This document shows, piece by piece, positions 47,261-56,075 of a stretch of DNA of 64,000 nt. The stretch is taken from the NCBI GenBank assembly GCA_033763395.1, contig JANRKQ010000219.1, forward strand, positions 1 through 64,000, read 5' to 3'. The stretch comes from Xiheimicrobium sp033763395 (GTDB taxonomy: Bacteria > Myxococcota > Myxococcia > Myxococcales > Myxococcaceae). Position numbers and translations under genes: made by a program. Numbering within the stretch: position 1 is the first letter of the stretch; every line of letters begins with the position of its first letter. A model generated the notes under the pieces. The model worked only from the letters and a program-made list of their open reading frames with translations. It was not told where the DNA came from and did no database searches.

Positions 47261-48532
47261 ATGGCCAACGCTTCGTCTCACCGGCTGCGCAAGAACCACA
47301 TCGTCCTCACGTCACACCCGCACTTCATCTACGGCGACTCGCCCGAGGTGAAGTGGGGCTCGAAGGATCCGCACGTACGCGGGCCCATCGTCGCGTCGTT
47401 CACCAACAAGCTGCACCGCAACGCCATCGGCTCACACTCGGGCAGCTACACGATCTACCGCGCGCTCGCGCTCGCCGCCGGCCAGATGGACCCCGATCAC
47501 CGGCCCGACCTCACCAACACCGATCCCGTGACGCCGATCGGCCCCTTCCCGTCCTGGTACGACCCGGAGCGCATCGTCTCGCTCGATCCCTGGGGCCACC
47601 TCGTGCACCAGGCGTTCAAGAAAGAGCTCGCCTCCGGCATGGACGTGCGGCCCACCATCGCGGTGACGCGCGCGCACCTGGTGATGACCGAGCTCGAGAA
47701 CGCCATCAACCAGGGCCGCCTCTTCATCGACGGCAAGGTGGTGAAGACGAACAAGGACGTGGCGGTGACGAAGGCGGCCATCGAGCCCGTCTGGTACCTG
47801 CCCGGCGTGGCGAAGCGGTTCGGCATCGAAGAGATCCCGCTGCGCAAGGCGCTCTTCGAAGAGACCGGCGGAATGTTCCCCGAGCTCATCACCCGGCCCG
47901 ATCTCAAGGTGATGCTGCCGCCCATCGGCTCGACCTCGGTCTACATCTTCGGCGACGAGAAGCTGATCGGCCGCAACGACGTCGAGGTGACGGTGCGCGT
48001 GCATGACGAGTGCAACGGCTCCGACGTGTTCGGCAGCGACATCTGCACCTGCCGGCCGTACCTCGTGCACGGCATCGAGGAGTGCATCAAGACGGCCCAG
48101 AAGGGCGGCATCGGGTACATCGTCTACTTCCGCAAGGAAGGCCGCGCGCTCGGCGAGGTGACGAAGTTCCTCGTCTACAACGCGCGCAAGCGCCAGAAGG
48201 GCGGCGACTCGGCGGCCACGTACTTCCACCGCACCGAGTGCGTCGCGGGCGTGCAGGACATGCGCTTTCAGGAGCTCATGCCCGACGCGCTCAACTGGCT
48301 CGGCATCAAGCGCATCGACAACCTCATCTCGATGTCGAACATGAAGCACGACGCCATCGTCGGCAGCGGCATCAAGGTGGTGCGGCGCTACGAGATCCCG
48401 CCCGAGAAGATCCCCCAGGACGCCTCGGTCGAGATGGAGGCGAAGAAGGCTGCCGGGTACTTCAACAAGACGACCGGCGTGAAGAAGAAGAAGGACCTCG
48501 TCAAGGTGAAGGGGCGAGCCCTCGATGAGTGA
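47261..48532 (+). CDS. urc1: Urc1, GTP cyclohydrolase II-like enzyme of uracil catabolism
   Basis: A 423-residue protein, longer than RibA because of an N-terminal ~230-residue region characteristic of URC1/Urg1 proteins (HPHFIYGDSPEVKWGS, LHRNAIGSHSGSYTIYRALA, DNTDPVTPIGPFPSWYDPER-like). The RibA-type core follows: VHDECNGSDVFGSDICTCRP keeps the three zinc cysteines, and YIVYFRKEGRALGE matches the substrate-binding loop. In yeast and some bacteria, Urc1 opens the ring of the uracil-derived nucleotide in the URC pathway, which replaces reductive pyrimidine degradation. It lies 22 bases after mmsA and overlaps urc4 by eight bases. Confidence 0.9.
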   Translation: MANASSHRLRKNHIVLTSHPHFIYGDSPEVKWGSKDPHVRGPIVASFTNKLHRNAIGSHSGSYTIYRALALAAGQMDPDHRPDLTNTDPVTPIGPFPSWYDPERIVSLDPWGHLVHQAFKKELASGMDVRPTIAVTRAHLVMTELENAINQGRLFIDGKVVKTNKDVAVTKAAIEPVWYLPGVAKRFGIEEIPLRKALFEETGGMFPELITRPDLKVMLPPIGSTSVYIFGDEKLIGRNDVEVTVRVHDECNGSDVFGSDICTCRPYLVHGIEECIKTAQKGGIGYIVYFRKEGRALGEVTKFLVYNARKRQKGGDSAATYFHRTECVAGVQDMRFQELMPDALNWLGIKRIDNLISMSNMKHDAIVGSGIKVVRRYEIPPEKIPQDASVEMEAKKAAGYFNKTTGVKKKKDLVKVKGRALDE

Positions 48533-49733
48533 GCTGCCCTGGCCGCAGGTGTCTGGCGCGCTGGCGACGATCACCGACCCGGCCACCATTCGTGCGCGGA
48601 CCCAACACGTGCTCGACGCCGCGCTCGCCGGAGAGACGGCCTTCGCGGTCGACCTCTCGAAGCTCGGGCCCTGCGTCGACTTCGTGATGCAGGTGACGAA
48701 CGAGAACTACCCGCGCGGCGACATTCCGTTTCATGGCCGGTACGAGCACCTGAAGGCGGGCGGTGTCGATCGGCTGGCGAAGCTGCTGGCGACGATGGGC
48801 CCTGCAGACCGGGTGGAGCAGGCCCGCGCGCTGGTCGATCTCGTCGTCGTCTCGGTGCTGCTCGACGCGGGCGCCGGACCCGCGTGGACGTACGTGGAAG
48901 ACGGCGTGACGTACTCACGCTCCGAGGGGCTCGCGGTGGCGTCGGCCGCGATGTTCATGGAGGGGGCGTTCAGCCACGACGGCTCCCGCCGCGTCACGGC
49001 CGAGGGCCTCGCGAAGCTCACCGTCGCGCGCGTGTCGCAAGGCATGCAGGTCTCGGCGCAGAACCCGATGACGGGCCTCGAGGGGCGCGCGACGTTGCTC
49101 AAGCGGCTCGAGACGTCGCTCCGTTCGGCGCCGGCGCTGTTCCGCGGTGGACGGCCGGGCGGAATGGTCGACGCGCTGCTCGCCCAGCCCCAGCCAGTGG
49201 CGGCGACGTCGCTGTTGCGGCTGCTCCTCTTCGGCTTCTCGACCATGTGGCCCGCGCGGGTGACGCTCGAGGGCATCGGCTTCGGAGACGTCTGGCCGTG
49301 GCGCGGCGACGGCCCCGACGCGTGGATTCCCTTTCACAAGCTCTCCCAGTGGCTCGCGTACTCGCTCGTCGAGCCGCTCGAGCACGGCGGCGTGCGCTTC
49401 ACCGGCGTCGAAGAGCTCACCGGGCTGCCCGAGTACCGCAACGGCGGCCTCTTCCTCGACTTCGGGGTGTTGACGCTGCGCGATCCCACGCTGGCGACCA
49501 TCGAGCTCGAGGCGTCACATCCAGCGATCATCGAGTGGCGCGCGCTCACGGTGCAGCTGCTCGATCGGGTCGGTGACGAGGTGTGCCGCCGAATGGGCAA
49601 GACAAAGCAACAGTTGCCGCTCGCGCGGGTGCTGCAGGGCGGCACCTGGAGCGCCGGGCGGGCCATCGCGAAGCAGAAGCGACCCGGAGGCCTTCCGCCG
49701 CTGACGCTCAAGAGCGACGGCATGGTGTTCTGA
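48525..49733 (+). CDS. urc4: Urc4/Urg3 (DUF1688) protein of uracil catabolism
   Basis: A 402-residue protein of the URC4/Urg3 family, identified by VEDGVTYSRSEGLAVASAAM, MFMEGAFSHD, NPMTGLEGRATLLKRLETSL and FHKLSQWLAYSLVEPLE. No catalytic mechanism is known for the family, but it is essential for growth on uracil through the URC pathway in Lachancea and is always clustered with urc1. The ATG 48525 lies within the last codons of urc1 (overlap of eight bases). Cytoplasmic, no signal peptide. Confidence 0.9.
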   Translation: MSELPWPQVSGALATITDPATIRARTQHVLDAALAGETAFAVDLSKLGPCVDFVMQVTNENYPRGDIPFHGRYEHLKAGGVDRLAKLLATMGPADRVEQARALVDLVVVSVLLDAGAGPAWTYVEDGVTYSRSEGLAVASAAMFMEGAFSHDGSRRVTAEGLAKLTVARVSQGMQVSAQNPMTGLEGRATLLKRLETSLRSAPALFRGGRPGGMVDALLAQPQPVAATSLLRLLLFGFSTMWPARVTLEGIGFGDVWPWRGDGPDAWIPFHKLSQWLAYSLVEPLEHGGVRFTGVEELTGLPEYRNGGLFLDFGVLTLRDPTLATIELEASHPAIIEWRALTVQLLDRVGDEVCRRMGKTKQQLPLARVLQGGTWSAGRAIAKQKRPGGLPPLTLKSDGMVF

Positions 49734-49755
49734 CTTTTTCGAGGGGAATTCCGAC

Positions 49756-50382
49756 ATGAAGAACGTTCACGTCATCAAGCACCCGATCATCGAGCACAAG
49801 CTCGCGCACCTGCGGAACAAGGACGCGACGCCGCACGAGTTCCGGCAGATCTTCAACGAGTTGGGCTCGATCCTCGCGTACGAGGCGACGCGCGATCTCG
49901 CGCTCACGAAGACGCCGGTCGAGACGCCGATGATGAAGACGTCGGCCTTCAAGGTGCAGGAAGAGGTCGTCGTCGCCGCCGTCCTTCGCGCCGCGGAAGG
50001 CATGTTGCCCGGCTTCATGCAGATGCTGCCGTTCGCGCACTTCGGGCACATCGGCATCTACCGCGACAAGTTCATGAACCAGACGGTCGAGTACTACTTC
50101 AAGCTGCCGAAGACGGTGGAAGGCCGGCGGCTGATGCTCCTCGACCCCCTGCTGGCGACCGGAGACACCTGCCTCGCCGCGCTCGACCGCCTGAAGCAAT
50201 ACAAGGTGGGGCCGATCAAGGTGATCACCATCCTCTCGGCGCAGGTGGGCATCGACAAGGTGCTCGGCGCGCACCCGGACGTCGAGATCTTCACCTTGAG
50301 CATCGAGAAGGGCCTCGACGAGCGCGGCTACCTCTTGCCGGGACTGGGAGACGCCGGTGACCGACTCTTTGGCACGGTGTAG
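49756..50382 (+). CDS. upp: Uracil phosphoribosyltransferase
   Basis: A 208-residue enzyme of standard length that makes UMP from uracil and PRPP. The PRPP loop is present (LMLLDPLLATGDTCLAALDR) and the C-terminal uracil-binding region is YLLPGLGDAGDRLFGT. The N-terminal HPIIEHKLAHLRNKDATPHE is the Upp signature. In the URC pathway, Upp (Urc6) catalyses the entry step, so its place in this operon is expected. A clear ribosome site (GAGGGGAA) precedes the ATG at 49756. Confidence 0.95.
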   Translation: MKNVHVIKHPIIEHKLAHLRNKDATPHEFRQIFNELGSILAYEATRDLALTKTPVETPMMKTSAFKVQEEVVVAAVLRAAEGMLPGFMQMLPFAHFGHIGIYRDKFMNQTVEYYFKLPKTVEGRRLMLLDPLLATGDTCLAALDRLKQYKVGPIKVITILSAQVGIDKVLGAHPDVEIFTLSIEKGLDERGYLLPGLGDAGDRLFGTV

Positions 50383-51007
50383 GGCGCTCTTCGCCTCGGG
50401 CCGGCGCGTGCTGGTGGGCGTCGCAGGCGGCTCGGGTTCGGGCAAGACGACGCTCGCGCAAGAGCTGGTGCGGGCCTTCGGTGACGAGCACGGCTGCCTC
50501 GTCATGCAGGACTCGTTCTACATCGACCAATCCGCGCGCTTCGACGGTGACGGCGGCAGCGTGAACTTCGACCACCCCTCGAGCCTCGACTTCGGGTTGC
50601 TCGAGTCGCAGCTGCGGGCGCTCCGCGACGGGCGAGGCGTCGAGGTGCCCATCTACGACTTCGCGACCCACCGCCGGCTGGCTCGCACGGAGCCGCTCTC
50701 ATCCCGCCCGCTCGTGGTGGTCGACGGCACGCTCATTCTCGATGCCGCGAACGTGCGTGGCTTGTTCGACGTCGCGGTGTTCGTCGAGTGTGAAGAAGAC
50801 GTACGCTTCAACCGTCGCCTCGAGCGCGACGTGCGCGAGCGCGGCCGGACGACCGACGGGGTGCACAAGCAGTTCTTCCGGCAGGTGAAGCCGATGCACG
50901 ACGCGTACGTCGAGCCGTCGAAGCAGCACGCGCACCTGAAGGTCTCGGGTATCGAGCCGCTCGAGGCGTCGATGCGATCCGTACTCGAGGTGTTGTCCCA
51001 GCGGTGA
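50357..51007 (+). CDS. udk: Uridine kinase
   Basis: A 216-residue P-loop kinase; Walker A GVAGGSGSGKTTLAQELV near residue 21, substrate loop VMQDSFYIDQ, NFDHPSSLDF, YDFATHRRLARTEPL and the lid VRFNRRLERDVRERGRT. It phosphorylates uridine to UMP, adding nucleosides to the same pool as Upp. GTG 50357 overlaps the end of upp by 26 bases; a second GTG (50409) would remove the overlap but leave only a short lead to the Walker motif. It is followed by the DUF2071 gene with a GTGA overlap. Confidence 0.9.
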   Translation: MTDSLARCRALFASGRRVLVGVAGGSGSGKTTLAQELVRAFGDEHGCLVMQDSFYIDQSARFDGDGGSVNFDHPSSLDFGLLESQLRALRDGRGVEVPIYDFATHRRLARTEPLSSRPLVVVDGTLILDAANVRGLFDVAVFVECEEDVRFNRRLERDVRERGRTTDGVHKQFFRQVKPMHDAYVEPSKQHAHLKVSGIEPLEASMRSVLEVLSQR

Positions 51008-51764
51008 CGACCGTGCCCATCGATCGTGTCGCGGCGACCCGACGTCCACAGCGGAAGCGCCAGGGCTCTCAGCGTTGGCACCGGCTGCTCTTCGTGCACT
51101 GGGAGTGCCCGCGTCGGTGCTGCGCCCACTCGTCGATCCGCGGCTGACGCTCGATGACTTCGAGGGCCGGTACTTCGTGGGCCTCGTGCCGTTCACCATG
51201 CAGCGGGTGCGGCCCTACGACTGGCTCCCGTCGATGCCGACGGCGACGACCTTCGGCGAGATCAACCTGCGCACCTCCGTGCACCTCGACGGCCAGGAGC
51301 CGGGCGTCTGGTTCTTCAGCCTCGACGCGCACTCGTCGCTCGCCGTGGCGGCCGCGCGCACGCTCTGGCACCTGCCGTACTTCCGCAGCGACATGGCGTG
51401 TGAGGACGATGGGCAGACCGTCTCGTGGACGTCGCGCCGACGCTGGCCGTCGCCGAAGGCGAGCGACTTCTCGGTGCGCTATCGCGTCGGTGCCCCGATT
51501 CTGCCACCGCCGCCCGGCAGCCTCGAGTTCTTCCTCGCCGAGCGGTACCAGTTCTACACGACGCGCGGATCTTCCCTGCTGCGCGCGCGCGTGCACCATG
51601 CGCCCTGCCCGCTCCACCTCGCCCATGACGTCGAGGTGAACCCCGCGCTCCTCGATGCCGCAGGGCTGCCGTCGAACGGAGCTCGCACCGTCGACCTGTT
51701 CAGTCCCGGGGTCGACGTCGACATCTTCTCCATGGAGACCGTCGACGCCCCCGTGCGTTCATAG
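51004..51764 (+). pseudogene. DUF2071 (YqjF-like) protein gene with a single-base frameshift
   Basis: GTG 51004 overlaps the udk stop (GTGA) and encodes QRKRQGSQRWHRLLFVHWE, the usual start of DUF2071 proteins. The next expected residues, VPASVLRPLVDPRLTLDDF, are encoded in a different frame. Adding one G at 51103-51106 (GAG-TGCCC to GAGGTGCCC) joins the two into a normal protein of about 253 residues. Without it, frame one stops at 51145 and translation could only restart at TTG 51075. The rest is intact (ATTFGEINLRTSVHLDGQEP, AERYQFYTTRG). The family is of unknown function, possibly acetoacetate-decarboxylase-like in fold. A sequencing error or a genuine inactivating mutation are both possible. 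Confidence 0.78.
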
Positions 51765-51859
51765 CCAGCGTCCTGAGCGCTCCGGCGCCTCGCGGTCGCC
51801 CAACGCCCAACGCGCGAGCGGGCTGGCCCGTCTCGACGCGACCGGACCCTTGAGCGTCG

Positions 51860-52744
51860 TCAGCGCACCCTCAGGCGCGGGCGGGAGTGCTCGCGCGGGG
51901 TCATGATCTCGAGCGACAGATCCATCGCGCGCGCCGAGTGCGTGAGCGCGCCCATCGACACGTAGTCGACGCCGAACTTCGCCAGCGCGGGCAGCCGCTC
52001 GAGCGTGATGCCGCCGGACACCTCGAGCTCACAGCGCCCATCGGCCACCTGCACGGCCTCGACGATCTGCGCGTCGGTCATGTTGTCGAGCATCACGATG
52101 TCGGCGCCCGACTCGATGGCCTCTTCGAGCTGCGCGAGCGAGGTCACCTCGATCTCGATCTTCACCAGCCGCGGCGCGTTCTCCTTCGCGCGCTTGAGCG
52201 CCTCCTTCACCGAGCCGCCGACCGCCGCGATGTGGTTGTCCTTGATGAGCACGCCGTCGAAGAGCCCGATGCGGTGGTTCGTGCCGCCGCCGTGGCGAAC
52301 GGCCGCCTTCGAGAGGCCGCGCAGGCCCGGCGTCGTCTTGCGCGTATCGAGGATGCGCAGCTTCGTGCCGCGAACGCTGCCGATGACGCCGACGGCCTTC
52401 GACGTCATGGTCGCGATGCCAGACAACCGCTGCACCAGGTTGAGCGCCGTCCGTTCGCCCGCCAGCAGCGCGCGCAACGGCCCCTCGAGCTTCGCGACCC
52501 GCTGCTTCTTGAGCGTCTTGTCTCCGTCGCCGAGATCGAAGTCGAGCTCGACCGACGGATCGAGCCGCTTGAACACCTGCGCGAAGACCGACAGGCCCGA
52601 GAGCACCAGCTCTTCCTTCGCCCAGAGCTCCGCCTTGCCGTGCGCAGCCGCGGGCACCAGCGCCTCGGTCGTGACGTCGCCTGCCGAGCCCAGATCCTCG
52701 TCGAGGGCGAGGTCGATCAGTCGCTCGATGAAGTGGTCGCGCAT
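51860..52744 (-). CDS. nadC: Nicotinate-nucleotide pyrophosphorylase (quinolinate phosphoribosyltransferase)
   Basis: A 294-residue NadC of normal length. Signatures: DEDLGSAGDVTTEALVP, ALNLVQRLSGIAT, LRILDTRKTTPGLRGLSKAA, VRHGGGTNHRIGLFDGVLIK, KDNHI and ADIVMLDNMT. It converts quinolinate and PRPP to nicotinate mononucleotide, the last step of the de novo branch of NAD synthesis. It lies seven bases after valS and is presumably co-transcribed with it. The DUF2071 gene converges on it. No nadA or nadB is seen in the window. Confidence 0.96.
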   Translation of the reverse strand: MRDHFIERLIDLALDEDLGSAGDVTTEALVPAAAHGKAELWAKEELVLSGLSVFAQVFKRLDPSVELDFDLGDGDKTLKKQRVAKLEGPLRALLAGERTALNLVQRLSGIATMTSKAVGVIGSVRGTKLRILDTRKTTPGLRGLSKAAVRHGGGTNHRIGLFDGVLIKDNHIAAVGGSVKEALKRAKENAPRLVKIEIEVTSLAQLEEAIESGADIVMLDNMTDAQIVEAVQVADGRCELEVSGGITLERLPALAKFGVDYVSMGALTHSARAMDLSLEIMTPREHSRPRLRVR

Positions 52745-52751
52745 GGGTGGG

Positions 52752-55700
52752 TCACCGCTTCTTCTTCGGGGCGGGCTTCTTCGCCGACGGCTTCTTCACC
52801 GGAGCCTTCTTCGCAGCGGGCTTCTTCTTCGGTGCCGCCTTCTTCGCGACGGGCTTCTTCTTCGATGCCGCCTTCTTCGCGCTCGGCTGCTTCTTGCCGG
52901 AAGCCTTCGTGGCCGTGGGCGTCTTCTTCGGCGCAGCCTTCGGCTTTGCGGCGGGCTTCTTCTTCACCGGCCGCTCGGCCACCTCTTCTTCCTTCGCGGC
53001 GTTGAACTCGCGCACGGCGTCATCGACCAGGCCCATGCCCATGTAGGCGACGCCGAGGTCGCGATGGTCCTGCGACGACAGGCCCTCCTTCGTGCCCTCG
53101 CGGAGCTTGTCGAGCGCCTCCTTCACCTGCTGGTCCGGGTCGGCCGGCACGGTGACGCCAGAGAGCTCTTCTTTGAGCTCCTCCTCGAGGTTCACGGGCC
53201 CGGCCGCCGGCGGAGCCACCTTCACCTCGACGGGCGCGATGCGCTTGAGGTTGTCCTGGAGCTTGCCGATCCGGCCCTCGAGCTCGGCGATGCGGGCGCG
53301 ATCCTTCTCCACGACGTCGGCGGGCGCGCGCTGCGCGTAGTTCGGGTTCTCGAACTTCTTCTGGATCTGCGCGATCTCGGCCTCGGACTTGCCGATTTCC
53401 TTCTTGAGCCGCTCGCGCTCCTCGGCGAGGTCGACGATGCCGGCGAGCGGCACGAAGATCTCCATGCCCTTGCGGATCTCGGCCGCGGCCTGCGGCGGCT
53501 TGGTGCCCAGCGGCTCGACCGACAGCTTCGCCAGCCCACACAGCGGCATCACGTAGCGCTTGTAGGTCTCGACGGTACCGCGCACCGTCACGTCGTCGCT
53601 CTGCACCATCGCCTCGATGCGCAGCGACGGCGCCAGGTTCGACTCACCACGAATGGTGCGCACGCCGTCGATCACCGTGATGAGCGGCTCCATCGTGCGC
53701 TCGGCGGTCTCGTCGCGCAGGCGCTCATCGGGCTTCGGGAACTCGGCGATGCAGATCGAGTTCACCGTGCGCGCCATCGGCAGCTTCTGCCAGATCTCCT
53801 CGGTGATGAACGGCGCGAACGGGTGCAACAGCCGCATCACCCGGTCGAGACAGAACACGAGCGTGGCGCGGGTCGACTCCTTCGCCTGCGCGTCGTCGCC
53901 GTACAGCGAGCCCTTCGACAGCTCGATGTACCAGTCGCAGAACTCGCCCCAGAGGAACTGGTACAGCGTCGAGGCGGCGTCGCTGAAGGCGTAGCGCTCG
54001 AGCGCCTCACCGGTCTCGCGCACGGCCACGTCGAGGCGTGACAGAATCCACCGGTCGGCGAGCGAGAGCGGGCGCTCCCGAATGAACACGCGGCCGTCTT
54101 CCTGGAAGTCGCCCAGGTTCATCAGCGCGAAGCGCGCCGCGTTCCAGATCTTGTTGCAGAAGGCCTTGTAGCCACCGATGCGATCGATCGAGAGCTTGAT
54201 GTCACGGCCCTGCTGCGTGAGCGCCGCGAGCGTGAAGCGCAGCGCGTCGGCGCCCATCGGCTCGAGCCCCTTCGGGAACTTGTTCTTGATGCTCGCCGGC
54301 AGGCGCTCGGGCGGCGCGCCCTGGATGATGTCGAGGGGATCGATGACGTTCCCCTTCGTCTTCGACATCTTCTCGCCCTTCTCGTCCCGCACCATCGCGT
54401 GCAGGTAGACGGTGCGGAAGGGCACGTCGTCCATGAAGTGCAGGCCCATCATCATCATCCGGGCGACCCAGAAGAAGATGATGTCGTGGCCGGTCTCCAT
54501 CACCTGGTTGGGGTACCAGGTCTTGAGATCCTTCGAGTTCACGTCGGGCCAGCCGAGGGTCGAGAACGGCCACAGCGCCGAGCTGAACCAGGTGTCGAGC
54601 ACGTCGGGGTCCTGCACCCACTGGCCTTCGGCCGGTGGCTCCTTGCCCACCACCGGCGTCGACTTCTCGAAGTCCACCGTGCTGTCGGGGCCGACCGGGA
54701 ACCACGCGGGGATCTGGTGGCCCCACCACAGCTGCCGCGACACGCACCAGTCCTGGATGTTCTCGAGCCAGCGGTTGAACGTCGCCGTCCACTGATCGGG
54801 CACGAACCGGGTGCGCCCGTCCGCGACGGCCTTCAGCGCACGCTCGGCGAGCGGCTTCGTCTTCACGTACCACTGCGGCGACAGCCGCGGCTCCACCGGC
54901 ACGCCGGAGCGCTGTGACTTCGCGAGCGGCAGCTTGTGCGGCTTCTCCTCGACGAGCAGCTCGAGGGCCTTGAGATCCTCGAGCACCTTCTTGCGCGCGG
55001 CGAACCGCTCGAGCCCCTGGTAGGGCCCGCCGTTCTCGTTCACGAACGCCGTCTCGGTGAAGATGTTGATCATCGGCAGGCCGTGCCGCAGGCCCGTGGC
55101 GTAGTCGTTGTGGTCGTGCGCCGGCGTCACCTTCACCACGCCAGTGCCGAACTTCGGGTCGACGAGCTGGCCGTCGGCGATGATCGGGATCTTCCGGCCC
55201 ACGAGCGGCAGCACGACGTTCTTCCCGATGAGGTGCTTGTAGCGCTCGTCCTCGGGGTGCACGGCCACCGCGGTGTCACCGAGCATCGTCTCGGGCCGGG
55301 TGGTGGCGACGATGAGCTTCTCGGCCGAGTCCTCGACCGGGTACGCGATGCTCCAGAGCGTGCCGTTCGTGTCTTCGTTCTCGACCTCGAGATCCGACAG
55401 CGCCGTGCGCAGCACCGGGTCCCAGTTGATGAGGCGGTTGGCGCGGTAGATGAGCCCGTCTTTGTGGAGGCGAACGAAGACCTCCTTCACGGCCTCGGAC
55501 ACGCCGGCGTCCATCGTGAAGCGCTCGCGGGACCAGTCGAGCGAGGCGCCGAGGATCCGGTGCTGCTGGCCGATGCGCTCGCCGTACTGCTTCTTCCAGG
55601 CCCACACGCGCTCGAGGAAGGCCTCACGACCGAGATCGTGCCGCGTCTTCTTCTCGGTCTTCATCAACTCCTTCTCGACGACCATCTGCGTCGCGATGCC

Positions 55701-55961
55701 GGCGTGATCGGTGCCGGGGAGCCACAGGCAGTTGAAGCCATTCATGCGCTTCCACCGCGTCAGGATGTCCTGGATGGTGGCGGTGAGCGCGTGCCCGAGG
55801 TGCAGGCTGCCGGTGACGTTCGGCGGCGGCAGCACGATGCAGAACGGCGGCTTCTTCGAGTCCGGATCGGCGGTGAAGAGGCCGGCGTCGAGCCACTCCT
55901 TCGACCAGCGGGCTTCGACCTCGGTGGGCTCGTACGACTTCGACAATTCAGCGGAGCTCAT
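52752..55961 (-). CDS. valS: Valyl-tRNA synthetase with histone-H1-like C-terminal tail
   Basis: A 1069-residue class I synthetase; ATG 55961 (MSSAELSKSYEPTEVEARWS) is the start. The HIGH-type motif is NVTGSLHLGHALT, KMSKS is GEKMSKTKGNVIDP, the editing domain has VATTRPETMLGDTAV, and the anticodon-binding domain holds SRLDVAVRETGEALERYAF. The usual C-terminal coiled coil ends near 900. Then come ~40 residues resembling one TPR unit (HRDLGVAYMGMGLVDDAVRE) and a ~75-residue Lys/Ala/Pro tail (KKTPTATKASGKKQPSAKK) like histone H1 or HMGA. Such a tail is not part of standard ValS and could bind nucleic acid. It forms an operon with nadC. A terminator from romR lies about 40 bases upstream of the start. 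Confidence 0.96.
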   Translation of the reverse strand: MSSAELSKSYEPTEVEARWSKEWLDAGLFTADPDSKKPPFCIVLPPPNVTGSLHLGHALTATIQDILTRWKRMNGFNCLWLPGTDHAGIATQMVVEKELMKTEKKTRHDLGREAFLERVWAWKKQYGERIGQQHRILGASLDWSRERFTMDAGVSEAVKEVFVRLHKDGLIYRANRLINWDPVLRTALSDLEVENEDTNGTLWSIAYPVEDSAEKLIVATTRPETMLGDTAVAVHPEDERYKHLIGKNVVLPLVGRKIPIIADGQLVDPKFGTGVVKVTPAHDHNDYATGLRHGLPMINIFTETAFVNENGGPYQGLERFAARKKVLEDLKALELLVEEKPHKLPLAKSQRSGVPVEPRLSPQWYVKTKPLAERALKAVADGRTRFVPDQWTATFNRWLENIQDWCVSRQLWWGHQIPAWFPVGPDSTVDFEKSTPVVGKEPPAEGQWVQDPDVLDTWFSSALWPFSTLGWPDVNSKDLKTWYPNQVMETGHDIIFFWVARMMMMGLHFMDDVPFRTVYLHAMVRDEKGEKMSKTKGNVIDPLDIIQGAPPERLPASIKNKFPKGLEPMGADALRFTLAALTQQGRDIKLSIDRIGGYKAFCNKIWNAARFALMNLGDFQEDGRVFIRERPLSLADRWILSRLDVAVRETGEALERYAFSDAASTLYQFLWGEFCDWYIELSKGSLYGDDAQAKESTRATLVFCLDRVMRLLHPFAPFITEEIWQKLPMARTVNSICIAEFPKPDERLRDETAERTMEPLITVIDGVRTIRGESNLAPSLRIEAMVQSDDVTVRGTVETYKRYVMPLCGLAKLSVEPLGTKPPQAAAEIRKGMEIFVPLAGIVDLAEERERLKKEIGKSEAEIAQIQKKFENPNYAQRAPADVVEKDRARIAELEGRIGKLQDNLKRIAPVEVKVAPPAAGPVNLEEELKEELSGVTVPADPDQQVKEALDKLREGTKEGLSSQDHRDLGVAYMGMGLVDDAVREFNAAKEEEVAERPVKKKPAAKPKAAPKKTPTATKASGKKQPSAKKAASKKKPVAKKAAPKKKPAAKKAPVKKPSAKKPAPKKKR

Positions 55962-56000
55962 GGTGTTTTCGCCTGACAAAGGGCCTCGACGCGGCCAACG

Positions 56001-56037
56001 GAAAAACGGCGTCGACCCGTGTGGAATCGACGCCGCT
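56001..56037 (-). terminator. Rho-independent terminator after romR
   Basis: On the minus strand GCGGCGTCGA - ttccacacggg - TCGACGCCGT is followed by TTTT. It lies about 39 bases after the romR stop and 40 bases before the valS start, so it should end romR transcripts; it could also act as a leader element for valS. Confidence 0.8.
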
Positions 56038-56075
56038 TTCTGACACATCTGACTCTCAAGACAACGGAAGGAAGG

